NCBI GenBank assembly: GCA_949292025.1
Contig: CASEYC010000085.1
Location: forward strand, 1-35,304
Reading direction: 5' to 3'
DNA from: an uncultured Bacteroides sp.
GTDB taxonomy: Bacteria; Bacteroidota; Bacteroidia; Bacteroidales; Bacteroidaceae
DNA: 35,304 bases
Shown in pieces: positions 1-8,358 of the stretch (position 1 is its first letter; the number at the start of each line of letters is the position of its first letter). The position numbers and the translations under genes were made by a program. The notes under the pieces were generated by a model. The model made no database searches. It worked only from the letters and a program-made list of their open reading frames with translations, and was not told the origin of the DNA.

Positions 1-131
1 GCCAGATGTTTGCCGCCGGCTTCCTTCTGATTCCACTTCGCAATGGACACCCTTGCCCTTGGCTATACACTTCCCGCTATCGGGCGTGTTACGGACTTGC
101 ACCGATTAGAGAATGTTCGTGCTGGGCGAAC
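1..131 (-). mobile_element. 5' end of a group II intron (partial, runs off the left edge)
   Basis: Read on the minus strand, this stretch starts GTTCGCCCAGC and continues with blocks I recognise from domain I of bacterial group II introns: GTGCAAGTCC, CAAGGGTGTCC, GTGGAATC and GAAGGAAGC. Group II introns usually start with GUGYG, so GUUCG is a slight deviation. The first intron base falls one nucleotide after the T-run of the terminator at 133-166. Insertion just downstream of terminators is typical of the bacterial class C introns. The ribozyme core, any reverse transcriptase and the 3' end lie outside the window, so class and completeness are unknown. No real protein is encoded here. Confidence 0.7.
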
Positions 132-132
132 T

Positions 133-166
133 AAAAAAAGAAGGTGCGCTTTTCGGCACACCTTCT
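133..166 (-). terminator. Rho-independent terminator of the first susCD operon
   Basis: On the minus strand, arms AGAAGGTG and CACCTTCT (139-146 and 159-166) extend inwards by a G-U pair and two G-C pairs, and a run of seven U follows (133-139). It lies about 50 bases after the susD stop, so the susC-susD unit appears to end here with no enzyme genes behind it. Confidence 0.85.
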
Positions 167-213
167 CTCGATTTCCCCCTATAGGGGGGCAGACCAATGC
201 AATATGTATGCTA

Positions 214-2148
214 TTAATAGCCGGGGTTCTGCACCATCTGCTTGTTGGTGCTGATCTGTGCGTTGGGGATAGGCATCAGGTAGTAGGCCGGCGAGATGAA
301 GCTGCGCGGCTGGCTGATGGTCACCACTTGCAGCAGTTCTTCGTCGGTGGTTCCTTCCACGTTCAGGCCTTGTTGGAGGGTGCCCATGTTCTCTTCGGCA
401 ATCTTCCAACGGCGCAGGTCCCAGAAGTTATGGCCTTCCATGTACAGTTCAATCATGCGCTCGCGCACCACGATCTCCATCAGGCGTCCGTCAGATACGG
501 CGGCGTCATAGCTGGTGATGGGGTGCTTGGCACGCGCCCAGGCGGTCAGCACGTCCGGTATGCCGGCACGTTCGCGGAGGACGTTCAGTTTCTCCATGCC
601 GTCTGCCACATAGCTGCTTTCGCCATAACCCACGCAGGCTTCGGCATAGTTCAGGTAGACTTCGCCCAAGCGGATGATGGGTTTCGGATAGTCCTGTGTA
701 GGAGCCGATTCCGAAGCAGGCGCCTGGTAGTCGGGACGTACGCCTTTCTTGTTCAGGTAGCCCGTCATGGAATAGTTGTTGGTGCGTCCGCCCTTGCCAC
801 AGTTGCTGTTTTTGGTGAAGTTGGTGCGCCAGCGTTGGTTATCGCCGTCCGACCGTTCCTGGCTTTCCCAGTAAGCTCCGTTGGTTACCAGCTCTTGTGC
901 TCCGCTCACGACGCGGGCACTTCTGCATTCATAGAAGCCGTTGTGGAAAGCCACCCAGGCATAGAAGCGTGGTTCGCGCTGGTCGTGCAGCTTCAGGGTG
1001 ATGCCTTCGCCGCGGGTGTCATCGTCCAGGATGGTGGTGCCGTAGCGTCCTTCGTAGTCAAAGTCTGGGTCTTCGTCAATGGGCAGTCCGTTCTCGGTAT
1101 AGAAGCGTTCCACCATTTTCAGCGAAGTGCCGTATCCGGCTCCCCAAATCAGGAAAGGACGCGACTTGCTCTGGATACTGTAGGCCGGTTCCGAACGAGT
1201 ATTGGCCCATAATACCTCGCGCGAATACTCGTCGGTGTTGAGCAGGCGCAGGCGGCGTTGCACGGGGGCTTGCGGATAGGGTGCGGCAATGGTGCTGATG
1301 CTGCTTCCCTCGGCCGAGGTGAACAGCGAGTAGCCGTGCGACTCTGCAAAGTTGATGGCCTCCAAAGCGGCGTCGGCAGCTTCCTTGTACTTGTTGCGGT
1401 CGAACGTCTGCGAGATGAGTTGCGTGCCGTCCGGGTTAGTGAAGGTGCTATAGAATTCGGAGTTGCCGTTGAACAACGGAGAAGCTTTGTAGAGCAATAC
1501 CCTGGAGCGCAATGCCATGGCGGCTACCGAGGTGGCCAGACCGTAGTCACTACCCGAGCGTTCGGCCGGGAGCAGTTCACTCAGGCGTTTGAATTCGCCG
1601 GCAATCCAGTCCGCACACTCGTCGTAGGTGGAGCGGGGGAGAAACTCGTTGGCAGGTGTCGTGGTGCTGGGCAGGGATTTGACCAAGATGATGGGGCCGT
1701 AGTGCTGCATCAATACCATGTGATAGTAGGCTATCAGGAAGTCGGCCTGGTTGGTGTAATCATCAATGGTGGCCTGTGTGATGCCCGGCACGGAGGCTAT
1801 GTTCGCTTTCAACTGGTAGCACTGGCGGATGCCGATATACATATTATTATAGATGGCCTCCACATTGCCCAGGTTGGAGCCGGAGTAACCGCCTTGGAAA
1901 TAAAGCTGAGCCGGTTCGCCACCAAAACAGCTGACGATTTCATCGCAAGCCGTGCTGATGCTGGTGTGGGTATTTTCGGATGCTGGCATATACGAATAGC
2001 AGCTGTAGAGGTAGCGCAAGGCTGCCTCCGTAGATTCGAACAAGTCTTCTTCCGTGGCTGTTTCGTTGGGCACAATGTCAAGGTATTCGCAGGCAGTGAG
2101 GTTGCAGGCGAACAGACCGAGAAGTAGATATTTACGTAACTTTTTCAT
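214..2148 (-). CDS. RagB/SusD family nutrient-uptake outer-membrane lipoprotein
   Basis: This is the surface lipoprotein that caps a SusC transporter and captures a glycan or other large nutrient. The 644-residue product starts with a lipoprotein signal (lipobox LTAC, Cys20) and then EYLDIVP, a typical SusD mature start. The central segments resemble the helical TPR-like SusD fold, and the C-terminal part has the usual RLGEVYLNYAE and FWDLRRW blocks. It follows its susC by 20 bases in the same operon and is followed by a terminator. The length is somewhat above the 500-600 residues common in the family. No degradative enzyme lies nearby on the visible side, so the substrate cannot be guessed. 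Confidence 0.95.
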   Translation of the reverse strand: MKKLRKYLLLGLFACNLTACEYLDIVPNETATEEDLFESTEAALRYLYSCYSYMPASENTHTSISTACDEIVSCFGGEPAQLYFQGGYSGSNLGNVEAIYNNMYIGIRQCYQLKANIASVPGITQATIDDYTNQADFLIAYYHMVLMQHYGPIILVKSLPSTTTPANEFLPRSTYDECADWIAGEFKRLSELLPAERSGSDYGLATSVAAMALRSRVLLYKASPLFNGNSEFYSTFTNPDGTQLISQTFDRNKYKEAADAALEAINFAESHGYSLFTSAEGSSISTIAAPYPQAPVQRRLRLLNTDEYSREVLWANTRSEPAYSIQSKSRPFLIWGAGYGTSLKMVERFYTENGLPIDEDPDFDYEGRYGTTILDDDTRGEGITLKLHDQREPRFYAWVAFHNGFYECRSARVVSGAQELVTNGAYWESQERSDGDNQRWRTNFTKNSNCGKGGRTNNYSMTGYLNKKGVRPDYQAPASESAPTQDYPKPIIRLGEVYLNYAEACVGYGESSYVADGMEKLNVLRERAGIPDVLTAWARAKHPITSYDAAVSDGRLMEIVVRERMIELYMEGHNFWDLRRWKIAEENMGTLQQGLNVEGTTDEELLQVVTISQPRSFISPAYYLMPIPNAQISTNKQMVQNPGY

Positions 2149-2168
2149 ATTTCTGTTGCTAATGAGGG

Positions 2169-5100
2169 TTATCTTTTACCTGTATCTATTGTCATTTGGA
2201 AACCGACGTTGAACGTGCGTTGCGTGGGATACTTCATGCCGTTTCCGCCGCCTTGTTCCGGGTCCCAATATTTGAAGGGAGAGATGGTGAGCAGGTTCAT
2301 TCCGCTGATGTAGAAACGCATGTTCTTGTACGTGTAGCCGATTTCGGCGTTCTTCAGCTTCAAGAAGGAAGCGTTGCGCAGCCAATAGTCGGATCCGACT
2401 TGGTTGTTGGCCGAGGTGGACATGGTGAGACGCGGGTAAGTGGCGTTCACGTCCGGATTTTCGGGCGACCAACGTTCGTCGGCAATCCATTGCAGCACAT
2501 TGCGCACGCTGTTGGTTCCGAAGGGGTGGAAGTCGCTCATGACCAAGGATGTGCGCGCCACGCCCTGGAAGAAGAACGAGAAGTCCAGGTTCTTCCATTT
2601 GATGGACGGGCCGAAACCGTAGACGATTTCAGGTACGGTGGGATAGCCTTGCCAAATCCAGTCGTTGCTGTTGACGATGCCGTCTCCAGAGATGTCCTTG
2701 TATTTGATGTCTCCCGCGCCCAGGATGCTACCAATCTGCTGGTTGGCATTGGCGGCTTCCTCGTCGGTGGCAAACAGACCGTCGGAAACCAGCAGGCCGT
2801 TCATGTTGACGGACTGTCCGATGTAGCTTTGGAAGTCGTACATGGGCGATTCGTCATATCGAGTGATTTCATTGTGAGCGTAGGTGAAAGTACCCTTGAA
2901 GCTTACGAACCAGTCTTTGCCGAATTGTTTGTTGTAGTCCAGTGACAGCTCGGCACCTTGGTTGCGCACGGCAGCGAAGTTGCCCAAAATCGTGGTGTTG
3001 CCCACGCCGATGTAACCGGGCACGGTGGTACGCGTCTGGAAGATATTCTCACGGTTCTCGCGGAAGAACTCGAGGGTCAGGTTCAGCGAACGGAAGAGCG
3101 TCATATCCATGCCGATGTTGATTTTCTCGCCGACTTCCCACGTCAGGTCCGTATTGGCATAGCGTCCGTAGCTGGGACCGGAATAAGAAGTACGGTTACC
3201 CGTGTAGCCGGTCTGGTAGCCCCGATTGCCCATGTTGATGATGGGCAGGTAGGCAAAGCGTTCGGCACCGATATCATCATTGCCGACTTTACCCCATGAA
3301 CCACGGATTTTCAGTCGGGAAATGACCGGCAGCAAAGGTTCGAAGAAGGGTTCCTCGCTGATGTTGTAACCCAAGGCGATGGAGGGGAAGAAGCCCCAGC
3401 GGTGTCCTTTGGCGAAGTTCTCGGAGCCGTTGTAGCCCATATTGATTTCGGCCAGGTACTTGCCGTCATAAGCGTATGACATACGGGCGGCGATACCTTG
3501 CTTGCGGTAGGGCAGGGAGTTGATGAGGTTGGCCGATGTCAGATGGATGACCTGTTCGTCCTGGTTGTAGAGGAACATGGCGTTCACGTCGTGCGGGCCG
3601 AACGAGCGCGTATAGTCCACGTAAGTTTGGAAATAGAAACGGCGGTCGCCGCTGTTGCCCACGGTGGGGTTCAGGCTGGTGTCCGATTCGCCGGCGTTGC
3701 CCGTGTTCAGCGTGGTCGTGTATTGGTATTGGCCGTTCTCGTCCACCCAGTAATCAGCCAAGTGGTAGCCGTTCCAATTGGAGCTGGCACCCATGGCGTT
3801 GTAGGAATAGTTCTTGAACGAAGCCAGTGCGCGGAAAGACAGGCCCTCGGTGATGAAGTCCAGTTTTTGGTCGAATTCCAAGGCTGCCACCACGGTGCTG
3901 GCGAAGGTGTCGGTGTATCCGTTGGACAAGGCCGCCACGGGGTTGGTGCGCTGGCCCGGATTTACACGGTCTGTCGTACCCCACTTGGTACTTGATGCGA
4001 TGCCGTCGGCGGGGAAGTAGACAGGAGCTTCCGTCGGGCTGGTGTTGAGCACTTGCGTGAAGAGGTCTTGCACACCCAGGTTGGGCTGGCGTCCATCACG
4101 CAGCTGCACGTTCAGTCGCAACGAGAGGCGTGTGGTGGGCGTCAGGTAGGCATTGACATTGTTCTGGAACGCATAGCGCATGATGTTAATGCTGTTGTTG
4201 TATGAGGTGAAGTCCGTTGAGCGGCTTTTAATCATGCCCGTCAAGTGATTGACGGTGATGCTCGAGAAATAGTCTACATATTTGCCGCCGCCACGGATGT
4301 TCACATTGACGCTTTCGTCGAACGAGTGCGACTTGAACACTTCGTCATACCAATCCACGTTGGGGAAGATGTATGGGTTCAGTCCCTGGCGCGTGCCTTC
4401 TATCTGGTCGGCAGTATAGGGGATGATGGTGCTGGTGTTGCCCTCGTTGCTGATAGCCTCGTTGAAGAGGTTCATGTACGTCACGCCGTCTACCAGTTCC
4501 TGCACCTTCGTGGGCATGTTCATCTTGCCTTCCACGCGGAAGTTGATGATGGGCTTGTCAATGTTGCGGCCTGTCTTGGTCGTGATAATCATGACGCCGT
4601 TGGCACCGCGCGTGCCGTACATGGCCGTTGCCGTGGCATCCTTCAGGATGGAGAAGCTTTCGATGATTTCCGGGTCGATGAGGTCCAGGTCTCCCGACGA
4701 GATTTCCACGCCGTCCAGGATGATGAGCGGGTTGGTGGCGCCGCTGATAGTGGAGATGCCTCGGATGTAGAATGTAGAACCGTCGGCTCCAGGTGCGCCG
4801 CTGCGTTGCATGGCCACCACGCCCGCCAAGCGCCCGGCAAAGGCGTTGGACAGGTTGGCCGAAGGCACTTCAAGGGCAGCCGGCTGGATGGTCTCCACGG
4901 CGCCCACCATGCTGGCTTTCTTTTGGCCGCTTCCGTAGGCGGTCACCACCACTTCTTCCAGCATCTTTGTATCTTCGTGCAGGGTGATGAGCAACAGTTT
5001 GCCGTCTTCCACGGTGACTTCTTTGGTTTGATAACCGATGTAGGAGATGACCAGCACGTCGCCGACATTCACATCCAAGGTGAATTTGCCGTCAATGTCC

Positions 5101-5351
5101 GTGACGGTCCCTCTGTTGGTTCCCTTGATGCTGATGCTTGCGCCAATGATGGCTTCGTCAGTACGGGCATCTGCCACACCGCCGATAAGCGAAATCTTGG
5201 GAGTTGCGGGGACTTGGAACACTTCGTTTCCATTTGCGGTGGCATGCTGTCCGGTGTCGGTTGCGGCGTTCAATGCTTGCATCTGTGGCAATAAGCACAG
5301 AAACAAAGCCGTGAATCCGGCACGCCTCAAGGGAGGAATAACTTGTCTCAT
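2169..5351 (-). CDS. SusC/RagA family TonB-linked outer-membrane transporter
   Basis: This 1060-residue TonB-dependent channel imports the ligand held by the adjacent SusD. After a signal peptide (about 1-30) comes a carboxypeptidase-regulatory-like domain (about 53-130, with IGASISIKGTNRGTVTDIDG), the family motif EEVVVTAYG, the plug (about 150-265, ending RGANGVMIITTKTG) and a long beta-barrel. The N-terminal STN domain of transporters that signal to an anti-sigma factor is not visible, so direct sigma/anti-sigma signalling is unlikely. The start at 5351 is supported by the signal peptide and by a promoter-like sequence about 40 bases upstream. It pairs with the downstream susD in a two-gene operon. 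Confidence 0.95.
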   Translation of the reverse strand: MRQVIPPLRRAGFTALFLCLLPQMQALNAATDTGQHATANGNEVFQVPATPKISLIGGVADARTDEAIIGASISIKGTNRGTVTDIDGKFTLDVNVGDVLVISYIGYQTKEVTVEDGKLLLITLHEDTKMLEEVVVTAYGSGQKKASMVGAVETIQPAALEVPSANLSNAFAGRLAGVVAMQRSGAPGADGSTFYIRGISTISGATNPLIILDGVEISSGDLDLIDPEIIESFSILKDATATAMYGTRGANGVMIITTKTGRNIDKPIINFRVEGKMNMPTKVQELVDGVTYMNLFNEAISNEGNTSTIIPYTADQIEGTRQGLNPYIFPNVDWYDEVFKSHSFDESVNVNIRGGGKYVDYFSSITVNHLTGMIKSRSTDFTSYNNSINIMRYAFQNNVNAYLTPTTRLSLRLNVQLRDGRQPNLGVQDLFTQVLNTSPTEAPVYFPADGIASSTKWGTTDRVNPGQRTNPVAALSNGYTDTFASTVVAALEFDQKLDFITEGLSFRALASFKNYSYNAMGASSNWNGYHLADYWVDENGQYQYTTTLNTGNAGESDTSLNPTVGNSGDRRFYFQTYVDYTRSFGPHDVNAMFLYNQDEQVIHLTSANLINSLPYRKQGIAARMSYAYDGKYLAEINMGYNGSENFAKGHRWGFFPSIALGYNISEEPFFEPLLPVISRLKIRGSWGKVGNDDIGAERFAYLPIINMGNRGYQTGYTGNRTSYSGPSYGRYANTDLTWEVGEKINIGMDMTLFRSLNLTLEFFRENRENIFQTRTTVPGYIGVGNTTILGNFAAVRNQGAELSLDYNKQFGKDWFVSFKGTFTYAHNEITRYDESPMYDFQSYIGQSVNMNGLLVSDGLFATDEEAANANQQIGSILGAGDIKYKDISGDGIVNSNDWIWQGYPTVPEIVYGFGPSIKWKNLDFSFFFQGVARTSLVMSDFHPFGTNSVRNVLQWIADERWSPENPDVNATYPRLTMSTSANNQVGSDYWLRNASFLKLKNAEIGYTYKNMRFYISGMNLLTISPFKYWDPEQGGGNGMKYPTQRTFNVGFQMTIDTGKR

Positions 5352-5390
5352 AATATTTAAAGTTATTAGATAGGGTTAATAAAATCGGCT

Positions 5391-5423
5391 CAAAGATCAA
5401 GATTCTTACTCCGGTATTCCAAA
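5391..5423 (-). promoter_or_regulatory. Probable promoter of the susCD operon
   Basis: On the minus strand, TTTG (5420-5423), 21 bases and GATCTTTG (5391-5398) match the Bacteroidetes promoter TTTG-N19-21-TAnnTTTG with one mismatch. Transcription would start about 33 bases before the susC ATG. The rest of the 395-base gap up to gpmI shows no gene. Confidence 0.5.
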
Positions 5424-5687
5424 TGTTCGCTAACGATTAACCTTTTTTAGTCTGGGAAATTTGTCTTATAGCAAATTTTCTTCAAGTAGATCTGCCATTA
5501 TGGGGAAATCTTTCTTGTGTTGCGTGCGTCGGAATTGGCAGGAGGCGGTTCTCTTTGTTGGATATCTTTCTGTCCGTTGCAGCAACGCCTCTTGTCCGTC
5601 ATCGGGAATATTTCCCCAAAGTCAGGAGGATTGCGGTTCTTCTCCACATTTTCAATACTTTTATGACGTGGCTACCCTGCTTTTTTG

Positions 5688-5695
5688 TAACTTTG
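5688..5695 (+). promoter_or_regulatory. -7 box of the gpmI promoter
   Basis: TAACTTTG matches TAnnTTTG exactly and lies 51 bases before the gpmI ATG. No good -33 TTTG is seen at the expected distance. Confidence 0.6.
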
Positions 5696-5746
5696 CGCCG
5701 TAAAGCAGAAAAACGACGAATATCTTAATTTTAATCTGTATATAGT

Positions 5747-7264
5747 ATGGCAAAGAAAGCTCTTTTGATGATTTTGGACGGTTGGGGAATTGGCGACCGT
5801 CAGAAGGACGATGTGATCTCCATGACTCCCACCCCCTATTGGGACAGCCTGTTGGCCGAGTATCCGCATTCGCAGCTCCAGGCCAGCGGCGAGAACGTGG
5901 GCTTGCCCGACGGACAGATGGGCAACTCCGAAGTGGGACACCTCAATATCGGTGCCGGCCGCATCGTTTACCAGGACTTGGTGAAAATCAACCGCGCCTG
6001 CGCCGACGGCAGCATCCTGCAGAACAAGGAAATCGTTTCCGCCTTCTCCTACGCCAAGGAGAACGGCAAGGGCATCCACTTCATGGGACTGACCTCCAAC
6101 GGCGGCGTGCACAGCTCTTTGGACCACCTCTTCAAGCTCTGCGACATCGCCAAGGAATACGGCATCGGCGAGCGCACCTTCATCCACTGCTTTATGGACG
6201 GCCGTGACACCGACCCGAAGAGCGGCAAGGGCTTCATCCAGCAACTGACTGACCACTGCGCGCAGAGCGCCGGACGCATCGCCAGCATCGTGGGCCGCTT
6301 TTATGCCATGGACCGCGACAAGCGTTGGGAGCGCGTCAAGGAAGCCTACGAACTCCTGGTGAACGGCCAGGGCAAGCAGGCCGACGACATGGTGAAGGCC
6401 ATGCAGGAATCTTACGACGAAGGCGTGACGGACGAGTTCATCAAGCCCATCAACAACTGCGCCTTCGACGGCACCATCAAGGAAGGCGACGTGGTCATCT
6501 TCTTCAACTACCGCAACGATCGTGCCAAGGAACTGACCATCGTGCTGACCCAGCAGGACATGCCGGAGCAGGGCATGAAGACCATTCCCGGCCTGCAATA
6601 CTACTGCATGACGCCGTATGACGCTTCCTTCAAGGGCGTGCACATCATCTTCGACAAGGAGAACGTGGCCGACACGCTGGGCGAATACCTCTCCAAGCAA
6701 GGTAAGAAGCAGCTGCACATCGCCGAGACGGAGAAGTATGCGCACGTCACCTTCTTCTTCAACGGCGGACGCGAAACCCCGTTCGAGGGCGAGGACCGCA
6801 TCCTGGTGCCCTCTCCCAAGGTGGCCACTTATGACCTGAAGCCGGAGATGAGCGCCTACGAGGTGAAAGACAAGCTGGTGGAGGCCATCAACACGCAGCA
6901 GTATGACTTCATCGTGGTGAACTATGCCAACGGCGACATGGTGGGTCATACGGGCGTCTACGAAGCCATCGAGAAGGCCGTCGTGGCCATCGACAACTGC
7001 GTGCGCGACACCGTGGAAGCCGCCAAGGCCAACGACTACGAGGTCATCATCATCGCCGACCACGGCAATGCCGACCACGCCCTGAACGCCGACGGCACGC
7101 CCAATACGGCCCACTCGCTGAACCCCGTGCCCTTCGTCTACGTGACGACGAGCAAGGACGCCAAGGTGGAGAACGGCGTGCTGGCCGACGTGGCCCCGTC
7201 CATCCTGCACATCATGGGCCTGGCCCAGCCGGCCGACATGACGGGCAAGGACCTGATTAAGTAA
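5747..7264 (+). CDS. gpmI: 2,3-bisphosphoglycerate-independent phosphoglycerate mutase
   Basis: This cytoplasmic glycolytic enzyme interconverts 3- and 2-phosphoglycerate through a phosphoserine intermediate, using two metal ions. The 505-residue length is normal for the family. Metal ligand Asp11 lies in ILDGWG, and the phospho-accepting Ser61 is in [15 protein letters not shown]. Late metal-binding blocks [13 protein letters not shown] and [10 protein letters not shown] are also present. A Bacteroidetes -7 box precedes it, and a long hairpin of the dispersed type follows the stop. It appears to be monocistronic. The opposite strand carries a 532-codon open frame that is only a shadow of this GC-rich gene. 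Confidence 0.98.
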   Translation: MAKKALLMILDGWGIGDRQKDDVISMTPTPYWDSLLAEYPHSQLQASGENVGLPDGQMGNSEVGHLNIGAGRIVYQDLVKINRACADGSILQNKEIVSAFSYAKENGKGIHFMGLTSNGGVHSSLDHLFKLCDIAKEYGIGERTFIHCFMDGRDTDPKSGKGFIQQLTDHCAQSAGRIASIVGRFYAMDRDKRWERVKEAYELLVNGQGKQADDMVKAMQESYDEGVTDEFIKPINNCAFDGTIKEGDVVIFFNYRNDRAKELTIVLTQQDMPEQGMKTIPGLQYYCMTPYDASFKGVHIIFDKENVADTLGEYLSKQGKKQLHIAETEKYAHVTFFFNGGRETPFEGEDRILVPSPKVATYDLKPEMSAYEVKDKLVEAINTQQYDFIVVNYANGDMVGHTGVYEAIEKAVVAIDNCVRDTVEAAKANDYEVIIIADHGNADHALNADGTPNTAHSLNPVPFVYVTTSKDAKVENGVLADVAPSILHIMGLAQPADMTGKDLIK

Positions 7265-7281
7265 TATCATATCTAAGTATA

Positions 7282-7361
7282 GGCGCGGATTACGCGGATT
7301 TCACGGATTCCTTATTGTAAGAGGAAGAATCCGTGGCCATCCGTGTAATCCGCGCCCTTTT
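7282..7361 (+). terminator. Long hairpin after gpmI, dispersed repeat type
   Basis: Arms GGCGCGGATTAC (7282-7293) and GTAATCCGCGCC (7345-7356) pair perfectly. Inside them CGGAT/ATCCG and CACGGATTC/GAATCCGTG (7302-7310, 7327-7335) extend the stem. CCTTTTAGG follows, a short U-rich tail. A related element lies after secDF at 29839-29899, so this is probably a dispersed palindromic unit used as terminator or mRNA end. Confidence 0.7.
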
Positions 7362-7369
7362 AGGTAAGT

Positions 7370-7406
7370 ACTATTGTTTGCGGTCGAATTATTCGACCAC
7401 AATAGT
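7370..7406. repeat. Near-perfect palindrome upstream of the DUF3109 gene
   Basis: ACTATTGT (7370-7377), a four-base bulge, then GGTCGAAT, one T, ATTCGACC and ACAATAGT (7399-7406). The arms pair completely apart from the bulge. It ends 57 bases before the ATG and could be a leader hairpin or an operator. It has no U-run. Confidence 0.6.
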
Positions 7407-7463
7407 GTGAGGAGACAAGATGGTGCAGACCATACAGAGGTAGAATAACTAACAAATGATTTT

Positions 7464-8045
7464 ATGCTACAAGTTGGAGACGTCATCGTCAGTTTCGACG
7501 TATTGAAAGAGAAATTCCTTTGCGACCTCAGTGCCTGCCGCGGCGCCTGCTGCATCGAGGGCGATGCCGGTGCCCCCCTGGAATTGGACGAGGTGGAGAA
7601 GATAGAAGAACTCCTGCCCCTCATTTGGGACGAACTCTCGCCCGAGGCGCGGGGGATCATAGACAAGCAGGGCGTGGCCTACGTGGACCCCGAAGGCGAC
7701 CTGGTGACTTCCATCGTGGGCGGCAAGGACTGTGTGTTCACCTGTTACGATGAAAAGGGCTGTTGCTATTGCGCCATCGAGAAGGCGTGCCGCGAAGGCA
7801 AGACGGACTTCCTCAAGCCCGTGTCCTGCCATCTTTATCCCATCCGCGTGAAAGACTTCGGCACCTTCAAGGGGGTGAACTACAACCGTTGGGACGTCTG
7901 CAAGGCGGCGGTCTTGCTGGGGCGGAAGGAGAACCTGCCCGTCTACAAGTTCCTGAAGGAGCCGCTCGTCCGCAAGTTCGGCGCGGAGTGGTATGAAGAA
8001 CTGGAGGCTGCCGTCGGCGAGTTGGAGAGGCAGGGGCTGTTATAG
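7464..8045 (+). CDS. DUF3109 family Cys-rich protein
   Basis: This 193-residue cytoplasmic protein has no signal peptide. It carries about a dozen cysteines in clusters: Cys20, Cys25, Cys29 and Cys30 (CDLSACRGACC), then Cys90, Cys94, Cys100, Cys101, Cys103 and Cys109, then Cys122 (SCHLYPIR) and Cys146. This arrangement is typical of DUF3109 and of the related YkgJ-type proteins, which are thought to bind zinc or an iron-sulfur cluster. The cellular role is not known to me. It stands alone between gpmI and an S41 protease, preceded by a palindrome and followed by a tandem repeat array. Confidence 0.9.
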   Translation: MLQVGDVIVSFDVLKEKFLCDLSACRGACCIEGDAGAPLELDEVEKIEELLPLIWDELSPEARGIIDKQGVAYVDPEGDLVTSIVGGKDCVFTCYDEKGCCYCAIEKACREGKTDFLKPVSCHLYPIRVKDFGTFKGVNYNRWDVCKAAVLLGRKENLPVYKFLKEPLVRKFGAEWYEELEAAVGELERQGLL

Positions 8046-8054
8046 GCCATGCCA

Positions 8055-8146
8055 AAGTCTGTACACCCATTGGCTATAAGTCTGTACACCCATTGATTAT
8101 AAGTCTGTACACCCATTGCCTATAAAGATGTACACCCATTATGGTA
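8055..8146. repeat. Four tandem copies of a 23-bp unit
   Basis: Three near-identical units start at 8055, 8078 and 8101. They share AAGTCTGTACACCCATTG and vary only in the next two bases before TAT. A fourth, diverged copy keeps TGTACACCCATT (8129-8140). The following bases (8147-8190) contain further degenerate TGCACATC and TGTACATG words. The array fills the gap between the DUF3109 stop and the S41 promoter. There are no spacers, so it is not a CRISPR. Confidence 0.9.
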
Positions 8147-8319
8147 ATAGATGCACATCTTATAGGGCATTAGATGTACATGTAATGATGTGCAAGATAC
8201 GCTTCTTCCTGTCATGTCGGGTGCGGCGGGCGGCTATTGCCGGGCCATGTCTGCGGCGGGAGTGCCGGGTGCTCGGAGAAAAACGCGCCCCGATGGATGG
8301 ATTTCCGATATTTTAATCT

Positions 8320-8327
8320 TAACTTTG
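8320..8327 (+). promoter_or_regulatory. -7 box of the S41 protease promoter
   Basis: TAACTTTG, an exact TAnnTTTG, lies 31 bases before the ATG. No convincing -33 TTTG is present. Confidence 0.6.
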
Positions 8328-8358
8328 TGGAAACAAACTTCTAATCAATTCAGACAGT

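Noticed and set aside
1-131. rRNA fragment
   Set aside because: The conserved blocks fit group II intron domain I better than any rRNA region that I recall, and it starts precisely after a terminator.
5672-7270. Long minus-strand open frame of 532 codons opposite gpmI
   Set aside because: It exactly shadows a clear gpmI with all motifs. GC-rich codon use removes stops on the other strand. The protein is rich in His, Val and Gly without any fold.
8055-8146. CRISPR array
   Set aside because: Repeats are directly adjacent with no unique spacers, and no cas genes are present.
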